17,086 nucleotides of DNA from JANWHF01 sp036276235 (GTDB lineage Bacteria; Planctomycetota; Phycisphaerae; Tepidisphaerales; Tepidisphaeraceae): assembly GCA_036276235.1 (NCBI GenBank), contig DATBDZ010000260.1, positions 1-17,086 of the forward strand, read 5' to 3'. The notes beneath the pieces were generated by a model. It did not search any database. It was not told the origin of the DNA and saw only the letters and a list, made by a program, of their open reading frames with translations. Shown piece by piece: positions 6,747-12,798 of the stretch (positions are counted from its first letter, which is position 1; each line of letters begins with the position of its first letter). The position numbers and the translations under genes are program-made.

Positions 6747-7886
6747 ATGTTCTACTGGCTGGTCGATCACTTCCGAAGCTGGCTCGAAGCCCACGATCTG
6801 GGATTTCTGCGCGTTTTTCGGTTTGTCACCTTTCAGGTGACCTTCGCGATCATGCTCAGCTTTCTGATCGTGATCCTGCTGGGTCCGAAAATTATCGCAT
6901 GGCTGCGCCGTCAAAAGATCAGCGATCAGGCGAAGTTCGATCAGGCGCAGATTGACACGCTGATGAGCGGCAAAAAGGGAACGCCGACCATGGGCGGCGT
7001 CCTGATCATCACCTCCATCTTTACCACAACTTTGCTGCTGGCCGATCTGCGGAATTTTTACGTGTTGATGGCGATGCTCTGCCTCGTCGTGCTCGGCGCC
7101 GTCGGGGCGACCGATGATTGGCTGAAGCTCACCGCCGGCCGGCGATCGGGAAGCCGCCAGGGTTTGACGAGCCTGGAGAAGCTGCTGTTTCAGGTGGGGC
7201 TGGGCGTGCTGCTGGCTTACTTCACCTTCAACTACGCCGGCGGCGACTCGCCGCACTATTTGTATTTTCCATTTTTCAAATCCCTAAAAATCGCGCTGAA
7301 CCTGGCGGCGTTCATTGCCATCGCGACGATCGTGATGACCGGTTCGAGCAACGCCGTTAATCTCACCGACGGCCTCGATGGTCTGGCGGCAGGTTGCATG
7401 GCGATCGTCGGATTCTGCTTCTGCATTCTCTCGCTGATCATCGGCACCAGCGCCTGGGCCGGAGAGTTGCTGCTGACTTATGTGCAAGCCTCCGACCAGA
7501 TGGCGGTGCTCGCCGGCGCGACCGCCGGCGCGTGCCTGGGTTTCCTTTGGTTCAACTGCAACCCCGCCAGCGTTTTCATGGGCGACACCGGCTCGCTTGC
7601 GCTGGGCGGATTGATCGGCTACATCGCCATCGTCATCCGCCAGGAGCTGGTCCTCTTCATCGTCGGCGGAATCTTCGTCGTCGAAGCAGTGTCGGTCATG
7701 ATGCAGGTCAGCTACTTCAAATACACGAGAAAACGCTTCGGCGAAGGAAGGCGCATCTTTCTGATGTCGCCGCTGCATCATCATTTCCAGCGCAAGGGGT
7801 GGACCGAAACGCAAGTCGTCGTGAGGTTCTGGTTGATCAGCGCGATGCTAGCGGCGCTGGCGCTGGCGACGGTGAAGTTGCGATAG
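6747..7886 (+). CDS. mraY: Phospho-N-acetylmuramoyl-pentapeptide-transferase
   Basis: Transfers phospho-MurNAc-pentapeptide from UDP to undecaprenyl phosphate, forming lipid I at the inner face of the cytoplasmic membrane. The 379-residue polytopic protein has about ten hydrophobic segments. Family motifs are KKGTPTMGG (76-84), the paired aspartates GATDDW (D123, D124), NLTDGLDGLAAG (205-216), NPASVFMGDTGSLALGG (272-288) and the cytoplasmic histidine motif SPLHHHFQRKGW (341-352). Length is close to the family's roughly 360 residues. The start is ATG 6747 with a heptamer repeat in place of a normal ribosome binding site. It follows murF by 245 bases that include an inverted repeat, so it may be transcribed separately. 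No murD or ftsW follows, so the dcw order ends here. Confidence 0.96.
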   Translation: MFYWLVDHFRSWLEAHDLGFLRVFRFVTFQVTFAIMLSFLIVILLGPKIIAWLRRQKISDQAKFDQAQIDTLMSGKKGTPTMGGVLIITSIFTTTLLLADLRNFYVLMAMLCLVVLGAVGATDDWLKLTAGRRSGSRQGLTSLEKLLFQVGLGVLLAYFTFNYAGGDSPHYLYFPFFKSLKIALNLAAFIAIATIVMTGSSNAVNLTDGLDGLAAGCMAIVGFCFCILSLIIGTSAWAGELLLTYVQASDQMAVLAGATAGACLGFLWFNCNPASVFMGDTGSLALGGLIGYIAIVIRQELVLFIVGGIFVVEAVSVMMQVSYFKYTRKRFGEGRRIFLMSPLHHHFQRKGWTETQVVVRFWLISAMLAALALATVKLR

Positions 7887-7914
7887 GACTCTTGGGTCGG
7901 ACCCCTTCCAGTGG

Positions 7915-7933
7915 CATGGCTTTTCAAGCCGTG
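7915..7933. repeat. Small stem-loop downstream of mraY
   Basis: CATGGCTT at 7915-7922 pairs with AAGCCGTG at 7926-7933 around TTC, with one G-T pair. It has the same layout as the stem-loop at 8002-8020. No T-run follows, so it is a short hairpin repeat or mRNA end-protecting structure rather than a clear intrinsic terminator. Confidence 0.6.
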
Positions 7934-8001
7934 TGAGCGACGCGATTCGACGGAAAATCTGGCGGCGTTCATAGCGGCTGATCGCAGTTCCACATCGCTA
8001 A

Positions 8002-8020
8002 CATGGGTTGAAAACCCATG
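8002..8020. repeat. Small perfect stem-loop
   Basis: CATGGGTT at 8002-8009 and AACCCATG at 8013-8020 form a perfect 8-bp stem with a 3-base loop. No T-run follows. It lies between mraY and the alkyltransferase gene, just upstream of that gene's TATAAT box. Confidence 0.75.
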
Positions 8021-8052
8021 CTACATTGGTGCCGGGCGCGAAGCGGGCCGGC

Positions 8053-8058
8053 TATAAT
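8053..8058 (+). promoter_or_regulatory. Consensus -10 box suggesting a leaderless transcript
   Basis: TATAAT lies nine bases before the alkyltransferase ATG at 8068. Transcription starting about seven bases after the box would begin at or next to the start codon, so the mRNA would be leaderless or nearly so. No ribosome binding site is present between box and ATG. A -35 match at the right distance is poor. Confidence 0.55.
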
Positions 8059-8067
8059 TGCGCCGCT

Positions 8068-8616
8068 ATGAGTTCAGCACACTATCACATTTTCAAAACC
8101 GCCCTCGGCCCCTGTGGCATCGCCTGGACTCAGCGCGATGCGCGGAGCCGGCCGCTCGTGACGCATTTCCAATTGCCAGAAGCGTCGGCCGGCATGACCG
8201 AATCGCGCATTCTCGGCAAATCCGGCGCGAGCAAATCTGATTCGCCGCCGGTGGCGATTGTGGAGATCGTTGAGCGGGTTTGCCGGCATCTTGCGGGGGA
8301 TATCCAGGATTTCAACGATATCGAGTTGGATCTGGAAGAATCGCCGCCGTTTGCACGGCTGGTTTACAAGGCCGCGCGGAAGATTCCTGTCGGGCAAACG
8401 CGCACGTATGGCCAGATCGCCAAGGCGGCGGGGAGTCCAGCCGCGGCGAGAGCGGTGGGGCAGGCGCTGGGGCAGAACCCGATCGCGCTGATCGTCCCGT
8501 GCCATCGCGTGCTTGCGGCAGGCGGAAAGACCGGCGGCTTCTCCGCGCATGGCGGATGTGCAACCAAGGCGCGCATGCTCGAACTTGAAGGCGCGAACGT
8601 GACGATGTTTGCCTGA
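8068..8616 (+). CDS. Methylated-DNA--protein-cysteine methyltransferase (O6-alkylguanine alkyltransferase)
   Basis: Repairs O6-alkylguanine in DNA by moving the alkyl group to its own cysteine in a single-turnover reaction. The 182-residue protein has the C-terminal alkyltransferase domain at about 92-178: FARLVYKAARKIPVGQTRTY, AAARAVGQALGQNPIALI, the active-site motif PCHRV (144-148, acceptor C145), then GGKTGGFSAHGG and a final LELEG. The winged-helix arginine finger region (AAARAV) is present. The N-terminal part is variable, as in Ogt proteins; no Ada regulatory domain is seen. ATG 8068 is preferred over the upstream in-frame codon at 8008, because the latter would read through the hairpin repeat and the -10 box. 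It appears to be a single-gene unit. Confidence 0.93.
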   Translation: MSSAHYHIFKTALGPCGIAWTQRDARSRPLVTHFQLPEASAGMTESRILGKSGASKSDSPPVAIVEIVERVCRHLAGDIQDFNDIELDLEESPPFARLVYKAARKIPVGQTRTYGQIAKAAGSPAAARAVGQALGQNPIALIVPCHRVLAAGGKTGGFSAHGGCATKARMLELEGANVTMFA

Positions 8617-8773
8617 TTCATCATTTCTTAAATTATCGATTCCGACCGCGCTCGCCGGCTGTTAGTTTTAAAACCATTTTCGCAAGAGACCGTATTTTGC
8701 GCGCGCCAGCTAAAGGATCGCTGCTATCATCCTCGCGTAATTGCGTTCCTCTTACCCGAAGGGAAGTTGGCAC

Positions 8774-9154
8774 ATGAGTGATTCACTTGAAGTCGGCAAG
8801 AAGCTCGTCGGTCTTTGCAAAGAGGGCAAATTTGCTGATGCGATCAACGCGCTCTATCACCCCAAGATCGTCAGCATCGAGCCGCACGCTATCGCGCCGA
8901 TGCCGGCGAAGATGGAAGGGATCGACGCCATTCGCGGCAAGACCGATTGGTGGGAAAAGAACCACGAAGTCCACAGCCTCAAGGTCGAAGGCCCTTGGCC
9001 GCATGGCGATCGCTTCATCGTCCGCTTCGTGATGGATGTCACGCCCAAAGCCGGCCCAATGGCCGGCAAGCGCATGACCATGGACGAAGTCGGCCTCTAC
9101 ACCACCAAGGATGGGAAAGTCGTGCACGAGGAGTTCTTCTATCACGGCGGATAA
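8774..9154 (+). CDS. SnoaL/NTF2-like fold protein
   Basis: A 126-residue protein of the NTF2-like superfamily, a cone-shaped alpha+beta fold used by small isomerases, cyclases and many proteins of unknown function. Visible features are an N-terminal helix (VGKKLVGLCKEGKFADAINA), then LYHPKIVSIEPHA and the GIDAIRGKTDWWEKNHEVH stretch typical of SnoaL-like proteins. Strands around RFIVRFVMDV and VGLYTTKDGKVVHEEFFY follow. There is no signal peptide. The substrate cannot be told from the sequence. The start at ATG 8774 is supported by AAGGGAAG a few bases upstream. It seems monocistronic, flanked by a gene-free gap and a palindromic repeat. Confidence 0.82.
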   Translation: MSDSLEVGKKLVGLCKEGKFADAINALYHPKIVSIEPHAIAPMPAKMEGIDAIRGKTDWWEKNHEVHSLKVEGPWPHGDRFIVRFVMDVTPKAGPMAGKRMTMDEVGLYTTKDGKVVHEEFFYHGG

Positions 9155-9156
9155 GC

Positions 9157-9299
9157 CTCTCCCTCGCCCTTGACTTCGACGAGCTCAGTCGAGTCGAGGG
9201 CTGGGGTGAGGGGAGCGATGCGCCGCTCGGCGAAGTACCCCGTCTGGCGCATCGCCCGTCCCCTCACCCTGCCCTCTCCCCTGCGTACAGGGGAGAGGG
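9157..9299. repeat. Composite palindromic repeat (family B), copy 1
   Basis: The arm 9201-9224 (CTGGGGTGAGGGGAGCGATG and four more bases) is the imperfect complement of 9246-9271. A terminal hairpin follows, with a perfect 12-bp stem: CCCTCTCCCCTG at 9272-9283 and CAGGGGAGAGGG at 9288-9299. The left side, 9170-9199, contains a separate small palindrome around GACGAGCTCAGTCGAG that looks inserted. The same family is at 16981-17086 in the opposite orientation. The terminal hairpin could stop transcription of the SnoaL-like gene but lacks a T-run. Confidence 0.85.
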
Positions 9300-9333
9300 T
9301 TCTAAGGCATCAACGCCGCGCCCCCTTTTTTAG

Positions 9334-9410
9334 TTCGTAGGGTGTGCTTTAGCGCACACGCGGAAAGCCATCCATGCTCCAACCGCGTGCGCTAAAGCGC
9401 ACCGTACGAA
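9334..9410. repeat. Imperfect inverted repeat with GCTTTAGCGCAC core
   Basis: Arms 9334-9363 and 9383-9410 are imperfect reverse complements sharing GTGxGCTTTAGCGCAC. The core itself contains the small palindrome GCGCTAAAGCGC on the right arm. It is a third repeat type in the gap between the SnoaL-like gene and the ArsR operon. Confidence 0.85.
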
Positions 9411-9453
9411 GCGAAGACCAGACTTTCCGTTGTACCGTCGGCTAGAAAAACCC

Positions 9454-9482
9454 TTGACAGATGAAGCCGGTCATCGTATTTT
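9454..9482 (+). promoter_or_regulatory. Sigma70-type promoter of the arsR-AHSA1-doxX operon
   Basis: A perfect -35 box TTGACA at 9454-9459 is followed after exactly 17 bases by TATTTT at 9477-9482. The expected transcription start is near 9489, inside the operator palindrome at 9487-9504. This is the best promoter match in the window. Confidence 0.8.
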
Positions 9483-9486
9483 CCTC

Positions 9487-9504
9487 ATCGGTTAATTAAC
9501 CGAT
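9487..9504. promoter_or_regulatory. Perfect 18-base operator palindrome, likely ArsR-type repressor site
   Basis: ATCGGTTAATTAACCGAT is a perfect palindrome covering the expected transcription start and lying 13 bases before the repressor ATG. An overlapping AACCGATTGGTAA at about 9498-9510 gives a second, imperfect AACC-N4-GGT dyad. The placement fits autorepression by the ArsR-type protein encoded next. Binding is inferred. Confidence 0.7.
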
Positions 9505-9517
9505 TGGTAAATTAATA

Positions 9518-9868
9518 ATGCCGGTCGATACACTGAGTCTGACGTTTTCCGCCCTGGCCGATCCCACGCGGCGAGCGATCCTGGCTCGATTATCGTCGGG
9601 TGAGAGCTCCGTGACGGAGCTAGCGAGGCCGTTCGACATCAGCCTCCCGGGAATCTCCAAGCATCTGAAAGTGCTGGAGCACGCCGGTTTGATCGAGCGC
9701 GGCCGCGAAGCGCAATGGCGGCCTTGCCGGCTCAAAGCGCAGCCGCTCAAGGGCGTTGCCGAGTGGGTCGAGCATTATCGCCAATTCTGGGAAGGCAGCT
9801 TCGATCGATTGGAAGACTACCTGCGCGAATTGCAAAAGAAGGAGAAGAGGCGTGGACACAAAAAGTAA
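9518..9868 (+). CDS. ArsR-family winged-helix transcriptional regulator
   Basis: A 116-residue DNA-binding protein, probably a dimeric repressor of its own operon. The winged helix-turn-helix spans about residues 8-68: FSALADPTRRAILARLSSGE (10-29) forms the first helices. SVTELARPFDISLPGISKHL leads into the recognition helix, and KVLEHAGLIERG ends at the wing. The cysteine motif of metal-sensing ArsR proteins (ELCVCDL) is absent from the recognition helix, so it probably does not sense arsenic. The subgroup paired with AHSA1/SRPBCC genes is common, and its ligand is not known to me. The ATG at 9518 follows the operator closely and has no clear ribosome binding site. The 3' end overlaps the next gene by 17 bases, which indicates translational coupling. 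Confidence 0.92.
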   Translation: MPVDTLSLTFSALADPTRRAILARLSSGESSVTELARPFDISLPGISKHLKVLEHAGLIERGREAQWRPCRLKAQPLKGVAEWVEHYRQFWEGSFDRLEDYLRELQKKEKRRGHKK

Positions 9869-10385
9869 TGATCGCACGAGCACGGCCGATCGCGAATTCA
9901 CGATCACGCGCACGTTCAATGCACCGGCGGCGCTGGTCTTCAAGGCGTGGACCGATCCTAAACATATGGCGCAATGGTGGGGGCCGCACCACTTCACCAA
10001 TCCCGTCTGCGAGCTTGATGTGAAGCCGGGCGGCAACTGGCGAATCATCATGCGCGCGCCGGATGGCGCGCAGCATCCCGCCAAGGGCGTCTATCGCGAG
10101 ATCATCCCCAACAAGCGGCTGGTCTTCACCATTGATCATTCCGATCTGCCTGATGAATGGCATGACATCATCAATCCGGATCGCGATAAGTCCAAAGGCC
10201 GCCCGAAGCTGGAAGCATTGACGACCGTCACGTTTGACGAATCAAACGGTAAAACGAAACTGACGATTCGGCTCGTCTTCGAGTCGGCAGCCGTGCGCGA
10301 TCGACTCGTCAAGATCGGCATGAACGACGGCTGGTCGCAGAGCCTCGAGCGGCTCGGAACCGAATTGGGGAACATCAAGGGTTAA
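9852..10385 (+). CDS. SRPBCC/AHSA1-domain protein (first paralogue)
   Basis: A 177-residue protein of the START/SRPBCC fold, AHSA1 subgroup, whose helix-grip cavity usually binds a hydrophobic ligand. It has the typical opening FTITRTFNAPAALVFKAWTD (16-35), PKHMAQWWGP (36-45), ELDVKPGGNWRIIMRAPDG (54-72) and the long C-terminal helix with NDGWSQSLERLGTEL. Its name-giving family includes an Hsp90 co-chaperone, but bacterial members like this one have no demonstrated chaperone role. The start is the GTG at 9852, just after GGAGAAGAGG and inside the end of the ArsR gene; no in-frame ATG gives the right N-terminus. It is closely similar to the protein encoded at 11012-11485, suggesting tandem duplication. 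Confidence 0.9.
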   Translation: MDTKSNDRTSTADREFTITRTFNAPAALVFKAWTDPKHMAQWWGPHHFTNPVCELDVKPGGNWRIIMRAPDGAQHPAKGVYREIIPNKRLVFTIDHSDLPDEWHDIINPDRDKSKGRPKLEALTTVTFDESNGKTKLTIRLVFESAAVRDRLVKIGMNDGWSQSLERLGTELGNIKG

Positions 10386-10403
10386 TCGCCGCCGGCGATT
10401 TTT
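10384..10403 (+). terminator. Short terminator-like hairpin inside the operon
   Basis: AATCGCC (10384-10390) and GGCGATT (10394-10400) form a 7-bp stem with a 3-base loop, followed by a short T-run to 10403. It begins within the stop codon of the first AHSA1 gene, upstream of three further same-strand genes. If it works, it would be partial and would lower expression of the distal genes. Confidence 0.4.
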
Positions 10404-10429
10404 ACCTCGGCTTGGGAAGGAGATTTATC

Positions 10430-10966
10430 GTGCTCACGCCAATTCTGATCGCGGTTGCCGCGATCATTGTGCTGCTGATCATCATCGTGGCGATGCAGCC
10501 GGCCGAGTTTCGCATTGAGCGGGCCACGACGATCTCCGCGCCGCCGGCGGCGGTCTTCGCGCAGGTGAATGACTTTCACAACTGGCAGGCCTGGTCGCCC
10601 TGGGCAAAGATCGACCCGGCGATGAAGCAGAGCTACGAAGGCGCGCCGGCGGGAACGGGCGCGATCTATTCCTGGGTCGGCAACAAAAAAGTCGGCGAAG
10701 GCCGCATGACGATTCTCGATACCCGCCCGGATGAACTGGTGCGCATCAAGCTCGAGTTTCTCAAGCCCTTCAAAGCCACCAACATCGCCGAGTTCACGTT
10801 GGCGCCACAGGGAAATCAAACGCTGACGACCTGGATCATGACCGGCCAGAAAAACTTCATGTTCAAGGCGTTCCACATGATGATGAACATGGACAAACTC
10901 GTCGGCAAGGATTTCGAGAAGGGGCTGGCGCAGATGAAGGCGATCGCCGAGGGCGCGGCGAAGTAG
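10430..10966 (+). CDS. Membrane-anchored SRPBCC-family protein
   Basis: A 178-residue protein with one N-terminal hydrophobic segment (TPILIAVAAIIVLLIIIVAM, residues 3-22) followed by a SRPBCC (polyketide cyclase/dehydrase-like) domain. Domain marks are RIERATTISAPPAAVFAQVN, the NWQAWSPWAKIDP stretch, YEGAPAGTGAIYSW and a terminal helix FEKGLAQMKAIAEGA. The domain probably lies outside the cytoplasmic membrane or is tethered to it; the orientation is not certain. The start is GTG 10430, seven bases after AAGGAG (10417-10422), an excellent ribosome binding site. An upstream TTG at 10412 would place the binding site inside the gene. It lies in the operon between two AHSA1 genes, with a 44-base gap upstream and a 45-base gap downstream. 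Ligand unknown. Confidence 0.87.
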   Translation: MLTPILIAVAAIIVLLIIIVAMQPAEFRIERATTISAPPAAVFAQVNDFHNWQAWSPWAKIDPAMKQSYEGAPAGTGAIYSWVGNKKVGEGRMTILDTRPDELVRIKLEFLKPFKATNIAEFTLAPQGNQTLTTWIMTGQKNFMFKAFHMMMNMDKLVGKDFEKGLAQMKAIAEGAAK

Positions 10967-11011
10967 TCGAGCGATGCGCCAATGTCGACGCACCTGAAGT
11001 CGGAGAAGACC

Positions 11012-11485
11012 ATGAACGGAACAAGCAACGGTGCAAAGGCATCGAATACCGCCGATCGCGAAATCGTCGCCACGCGCATCTTCGATGCACCGCGCGAGCT
11101 GGTCTTCGACATGTGGACCGACCCAAAGCACATCGCGCGGTGGTGGGGCCCCAGCGGCTTTCGCCTCACGATTCACGAGATGAACGTGAAACCCGGCGGC
11201 GAATGGCGCTTCATCATGCACGGCCCCGATGGCCGCGATTATCAGAACAAGAACGTCTATGTCGAAATTATGCGGCCGCAGCGCATCGTCTTCGATCACG
11301 TCTCCGGCCCGATTTTTCGCATGACCGCAACATTCGAGGAGCAGGGCAACAAAACCAGGCTCACCGTCCACATGCTCTTCGAAACCGCCGAGCTGCGCGA
11401 GAAGACGATTATGGAATTCGGCGCCGTCGAAGGCCTCAACCAGACGCTGGGACGGCTCGGCGAGGAGTTGGCGAAAGCGCGTTAA
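11012..11485 (+). CDS. SRPBCC/AHSA1-domain protein (second paralogue)
   Basis: A 157-residue AHSA1-type START-fold protein. Its core closely parallels the first paralogue: ATRIFDAPRELVFDMWTD, PKHIARWWGP, EMNVKPGGEWRFIMHGPDG, then MTATFEEQGNKTRLTVHMLF and a terminal helix with AVEGLNQTLGRLGEELA. The shared PKH(I/M)A(R/Q)WWGP and VKPGG(E/N)WR blocks show that the two genes are paralogues within one operon. ATG 11012 is preferred because GGAG at 11002-11005 lies six bases upstream. An in-frame ATG at 10982 would add ten residues and has no such site. The ligand and reaction are unknown. Confidence 0.9.
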   Translation: MNGTSNGAKASNTADREIVATRIFDAPRELVFDMWTDPKHIARWWGPSGFRLTIHEMNVKPGGEWRFIMHGPDGRDYQNKNVYVEIMRPQRIVFDHVSGPIFRMTATFEEQGNKTRLTVHMLFETAELREKTIMEFGAVEGLNQTLGRLGEELAKAR

Positions 11486-11549
11486 ATAGACGAAGCGCCG
11501 CCCCCGTCATGTGTCGATGAAATGAATTAACTTTGCGCAGGAGATAAGC

Positions 11550-11957
11550 ATGGCCTTGGACTACGAAACCCCATCGTCTCGAGTTTCAAAAGCCGCCTCG
11601 ATCACCGGCTGGATCATCGGCGGTCTGCCGGCCCTGATGATGATCGGCACCGGCACACTCATGTACATCACCAGCCCCGGTAAAATGAAAGAGGGGATGA
11701 AGCAATTCGGATATCCCGAAAGTGTCGCGCTCTGGATCGTCGTGGCTGAAGTTGTCTCCGCACTGCTGTACCTGATTCCGCGCACGTCGGTCCTGGGCGC
11801 AATCCTGATGACCGGCTACTTCGGCGGCGCCACCGCCACGCACGTGCGCGTCAACGATCCCAAATTCGTCGTACCGATCATCGTCGGCATATTCATCTGG
11901 CTCGGCCTTTATCTGCGCGATCGGCGGGTTCGGGCGCTGATTCCGTTGCGGAGTTAG
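11550..11957 (+). CDS. DoxX-like small integral membrane protein
   Basis: A 135-residue protein with four hydrophobic segments, matching the DoxX-like family in length and pattern. The segments are at about residues 17-38, 59-77, 80-96 and 107-122. Visible family features are the TGWIIGGLPALMMIGTGTLM first helix, a MKQFGYPESVALWI loop and second helix, then LYLIPRTSVLGAILMTGYFG and GATATHVRVNDP. The biochemical role of DoxX-like proteins is poorly defined. The start at ATG 11550 follows AGGAG (11539-11543) by six bases. It is the last gene of the ArsR-led run, 64 bases after the second AHSA1 gene, and is probably co-regulated with it. Confidence 0.88.
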   Translation: MALDYETPSSRVSKAASITGWIIGGLPALMMIGTGTLMYITSPGKMKEGMKQFGYPESVALWIVVAEVVSALLYLIPRTSVLGAILMTGYFGGATATHVRVNDPKFVVPIIVGIFIWLGLYLRDRRVRALIPLRS

Positions 11958-11975
11958 TTGCTCACCTATTGTTGC

Positions 11976-12004
11976 TTGAACGGTCCTACGCTGCCAAATA
12001 AAAT
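11976..12004 (+). promoter_or_regulatory. Sigma70-type promoter for the DUF5678-like gene
   Basis: TTGAAC at 11976-11981 and TAAAAT at 11999-12004 are separated by exactly 17 bases, 32 bases before the ATG at 12037. It implies that this gene is transcribed apart from the doxX operon. Confidence 0.6.
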
Positions 12005-12036
12005 GACCGGCAGTCGCGGTAGCGTGAAAGGTACTA

Positions 12037-12372
12037 ATGAAGAGCATCGCTGACGAATTGCCACCCGAAGTTGCCGGCCAAATTCATCCTGATTGGCGCA
12101 AGAACGAGGCGGCGTATTGGGCGGTGCGCGACCAACTGCTCAAACAATACCGGGGCCAGTGGATTGGATTCGCAGATGGCTCCGTAGTCGCATCGGGTGC
12201 CAGCCCGGTGGAGGTCTTCCACGCGGCTCAGCAATCCGGCTTGCATCCCTTTGTTATCTGCGTCGGAAAAGAAGATGAACCTTCCCGTATTCGACGCTCC
12301 GTTTTTCTGGAAAATCTTTACTCGCTAATCTGGGGCGCTCAAGGACGCGCGGGAGTGTTACTAAGATCATGA
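12037..12372 (+). CDS. DUF5678-like protein, possibly C-terminally truncated
   Basis: A 111-residue protein. Residues about 22-80 read like DUF5678: AAYWAVRDQLLKQYRGQWIG, FADGSVVASGASPVEVFHAA and QQSGLHPFVICVGKEDEP. The role of this domain is unknown to me; it often stands alone or before an aspartyl-protease-like domain. The RIRRSVF segment resembles the junction to such a domain in proteins I recall. Here the last 20 or so residues look unrelated and the frame stops, so the gene may be a shortened remnant. A purine run GAAAGG precedes ATG 12037. The gene converges with the HigA-like gene, 17 bases away. Confidence 0.6.
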   Translation: MKSIADELPPEVAGQIHPDWRKNEAAYWAVRDQLLKQYRGQWIGFADGSVVASGASPVEVFHAAQQSGLHPFVICVGKEDEPSRIRRSVFLENLYSLIWGAQGRAGVLLRS

Positions 12373-12389
12373 AGTAGGGCTTGCGTAGT

Positions 12390-12689
12390 TCACGCCGCTG
12401 ATTCAGCCCACGGTTTGATCTTGCGCAGGACGTTGCCCAACTTGGCTTGCGCGACTTCGGCGTCATAAGCCGCCTGGGCGCGCAGCCAGTAGCCGTTGGA
12501 TAGACCGAAGAAGCGGCAGAGTCGTAGGTCTGTGTCCGCCGTGATTGCTCGCTTGCCGGCCACGATTTGTCCGATGCGCTGCGCCGGCACGCCAATTTCC
12601 TTTGCGAGGCGATACTGCGAAATTCCCATTGGGACGAGGAATTCCTCCCGTAGCAGTTCGCCGGGCGTCACGGGTTTGGGTGCTTTCAT
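12390..12689 (-). CDS. HigA-family antitoxin-like XRE regulator
   Basis: A 99-residue Cro/C1-type helix-turn-helix protein of the HigA/VapI group. The sequence opens with the family's PVTPGELLREEFLVPMGISQ. The helix-turn-helix follows: YRLAKEIGVPAQRIGQIVAG and KRAITADTDLRLCRFFGLSN, then YWLRAQAAYD. In type II systems HigA neutralises the mRNA-cutting toxin HigB and represses the operon. Here the 109 bases upstream and the gene downstream contain no HigB-like frame on either strand, so it is an orphan. It could be an unlinked antitoxin, a leftover or a plain regulator. No good ribosome binding site is visible before the ATG. Confidence 0.88.
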   Translation of the reverse strand: MKAPKPVTPGELLREEFLVPMGISQYRLAKEIGVPAQRIGQIVAGKRAITADTDLRLCRFFGLSNGYWLRAQAAYDAEVAQAKLGNVLRKIKPWAESAA

Positions 12690-12703
12690 GACGAGGATCG
12701 ATA

Positions 12704-12732
12704 GTATTAACGCCGTGCGTGATCATCAGCAA
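12704..12732 (-). promoter_or_regulatory. Weak candidate promoter for the higA-like gene
   Basis: Read on the minus strand, TTGCTG (12732-12727) and TAATAC (12709-12704) are 17 bases apart, about 15 bases before the ATG at 12689. The -10 match is only partial. The short leader fits the missing ribosome binding site. Confidence 0.3.
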
Positions 12733-12798
12733 GCTGGCGCGTATTTCCGCTTGAAGGGCAAAGTCGAAATCGATTTGATGTAGACAAAGGAGCGTAAC

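Noticed and set aside
10382..11371. 329-codon minus-strand open frame opposite the SRPBCC genes
   Set aside because: Antisense to two clear START-fold genes with good ribosome binding sites; its composition is rich in His, Arg and Asp without domain-like pattern.
12688..12783. 31-codon plus-strand frame before the propeller gene
   Set aside because: Overlaps the higA-like start codon by two bases, has no ribosome binding site and no recognisable similarity; too short to support.
12690..12798. Possible HigB toxin upstream of the HigA-like gene
   Set aside because: All three minus-strand frames were read; none gives a HigB-like C-terminus and the interval is too short for a full toxin.
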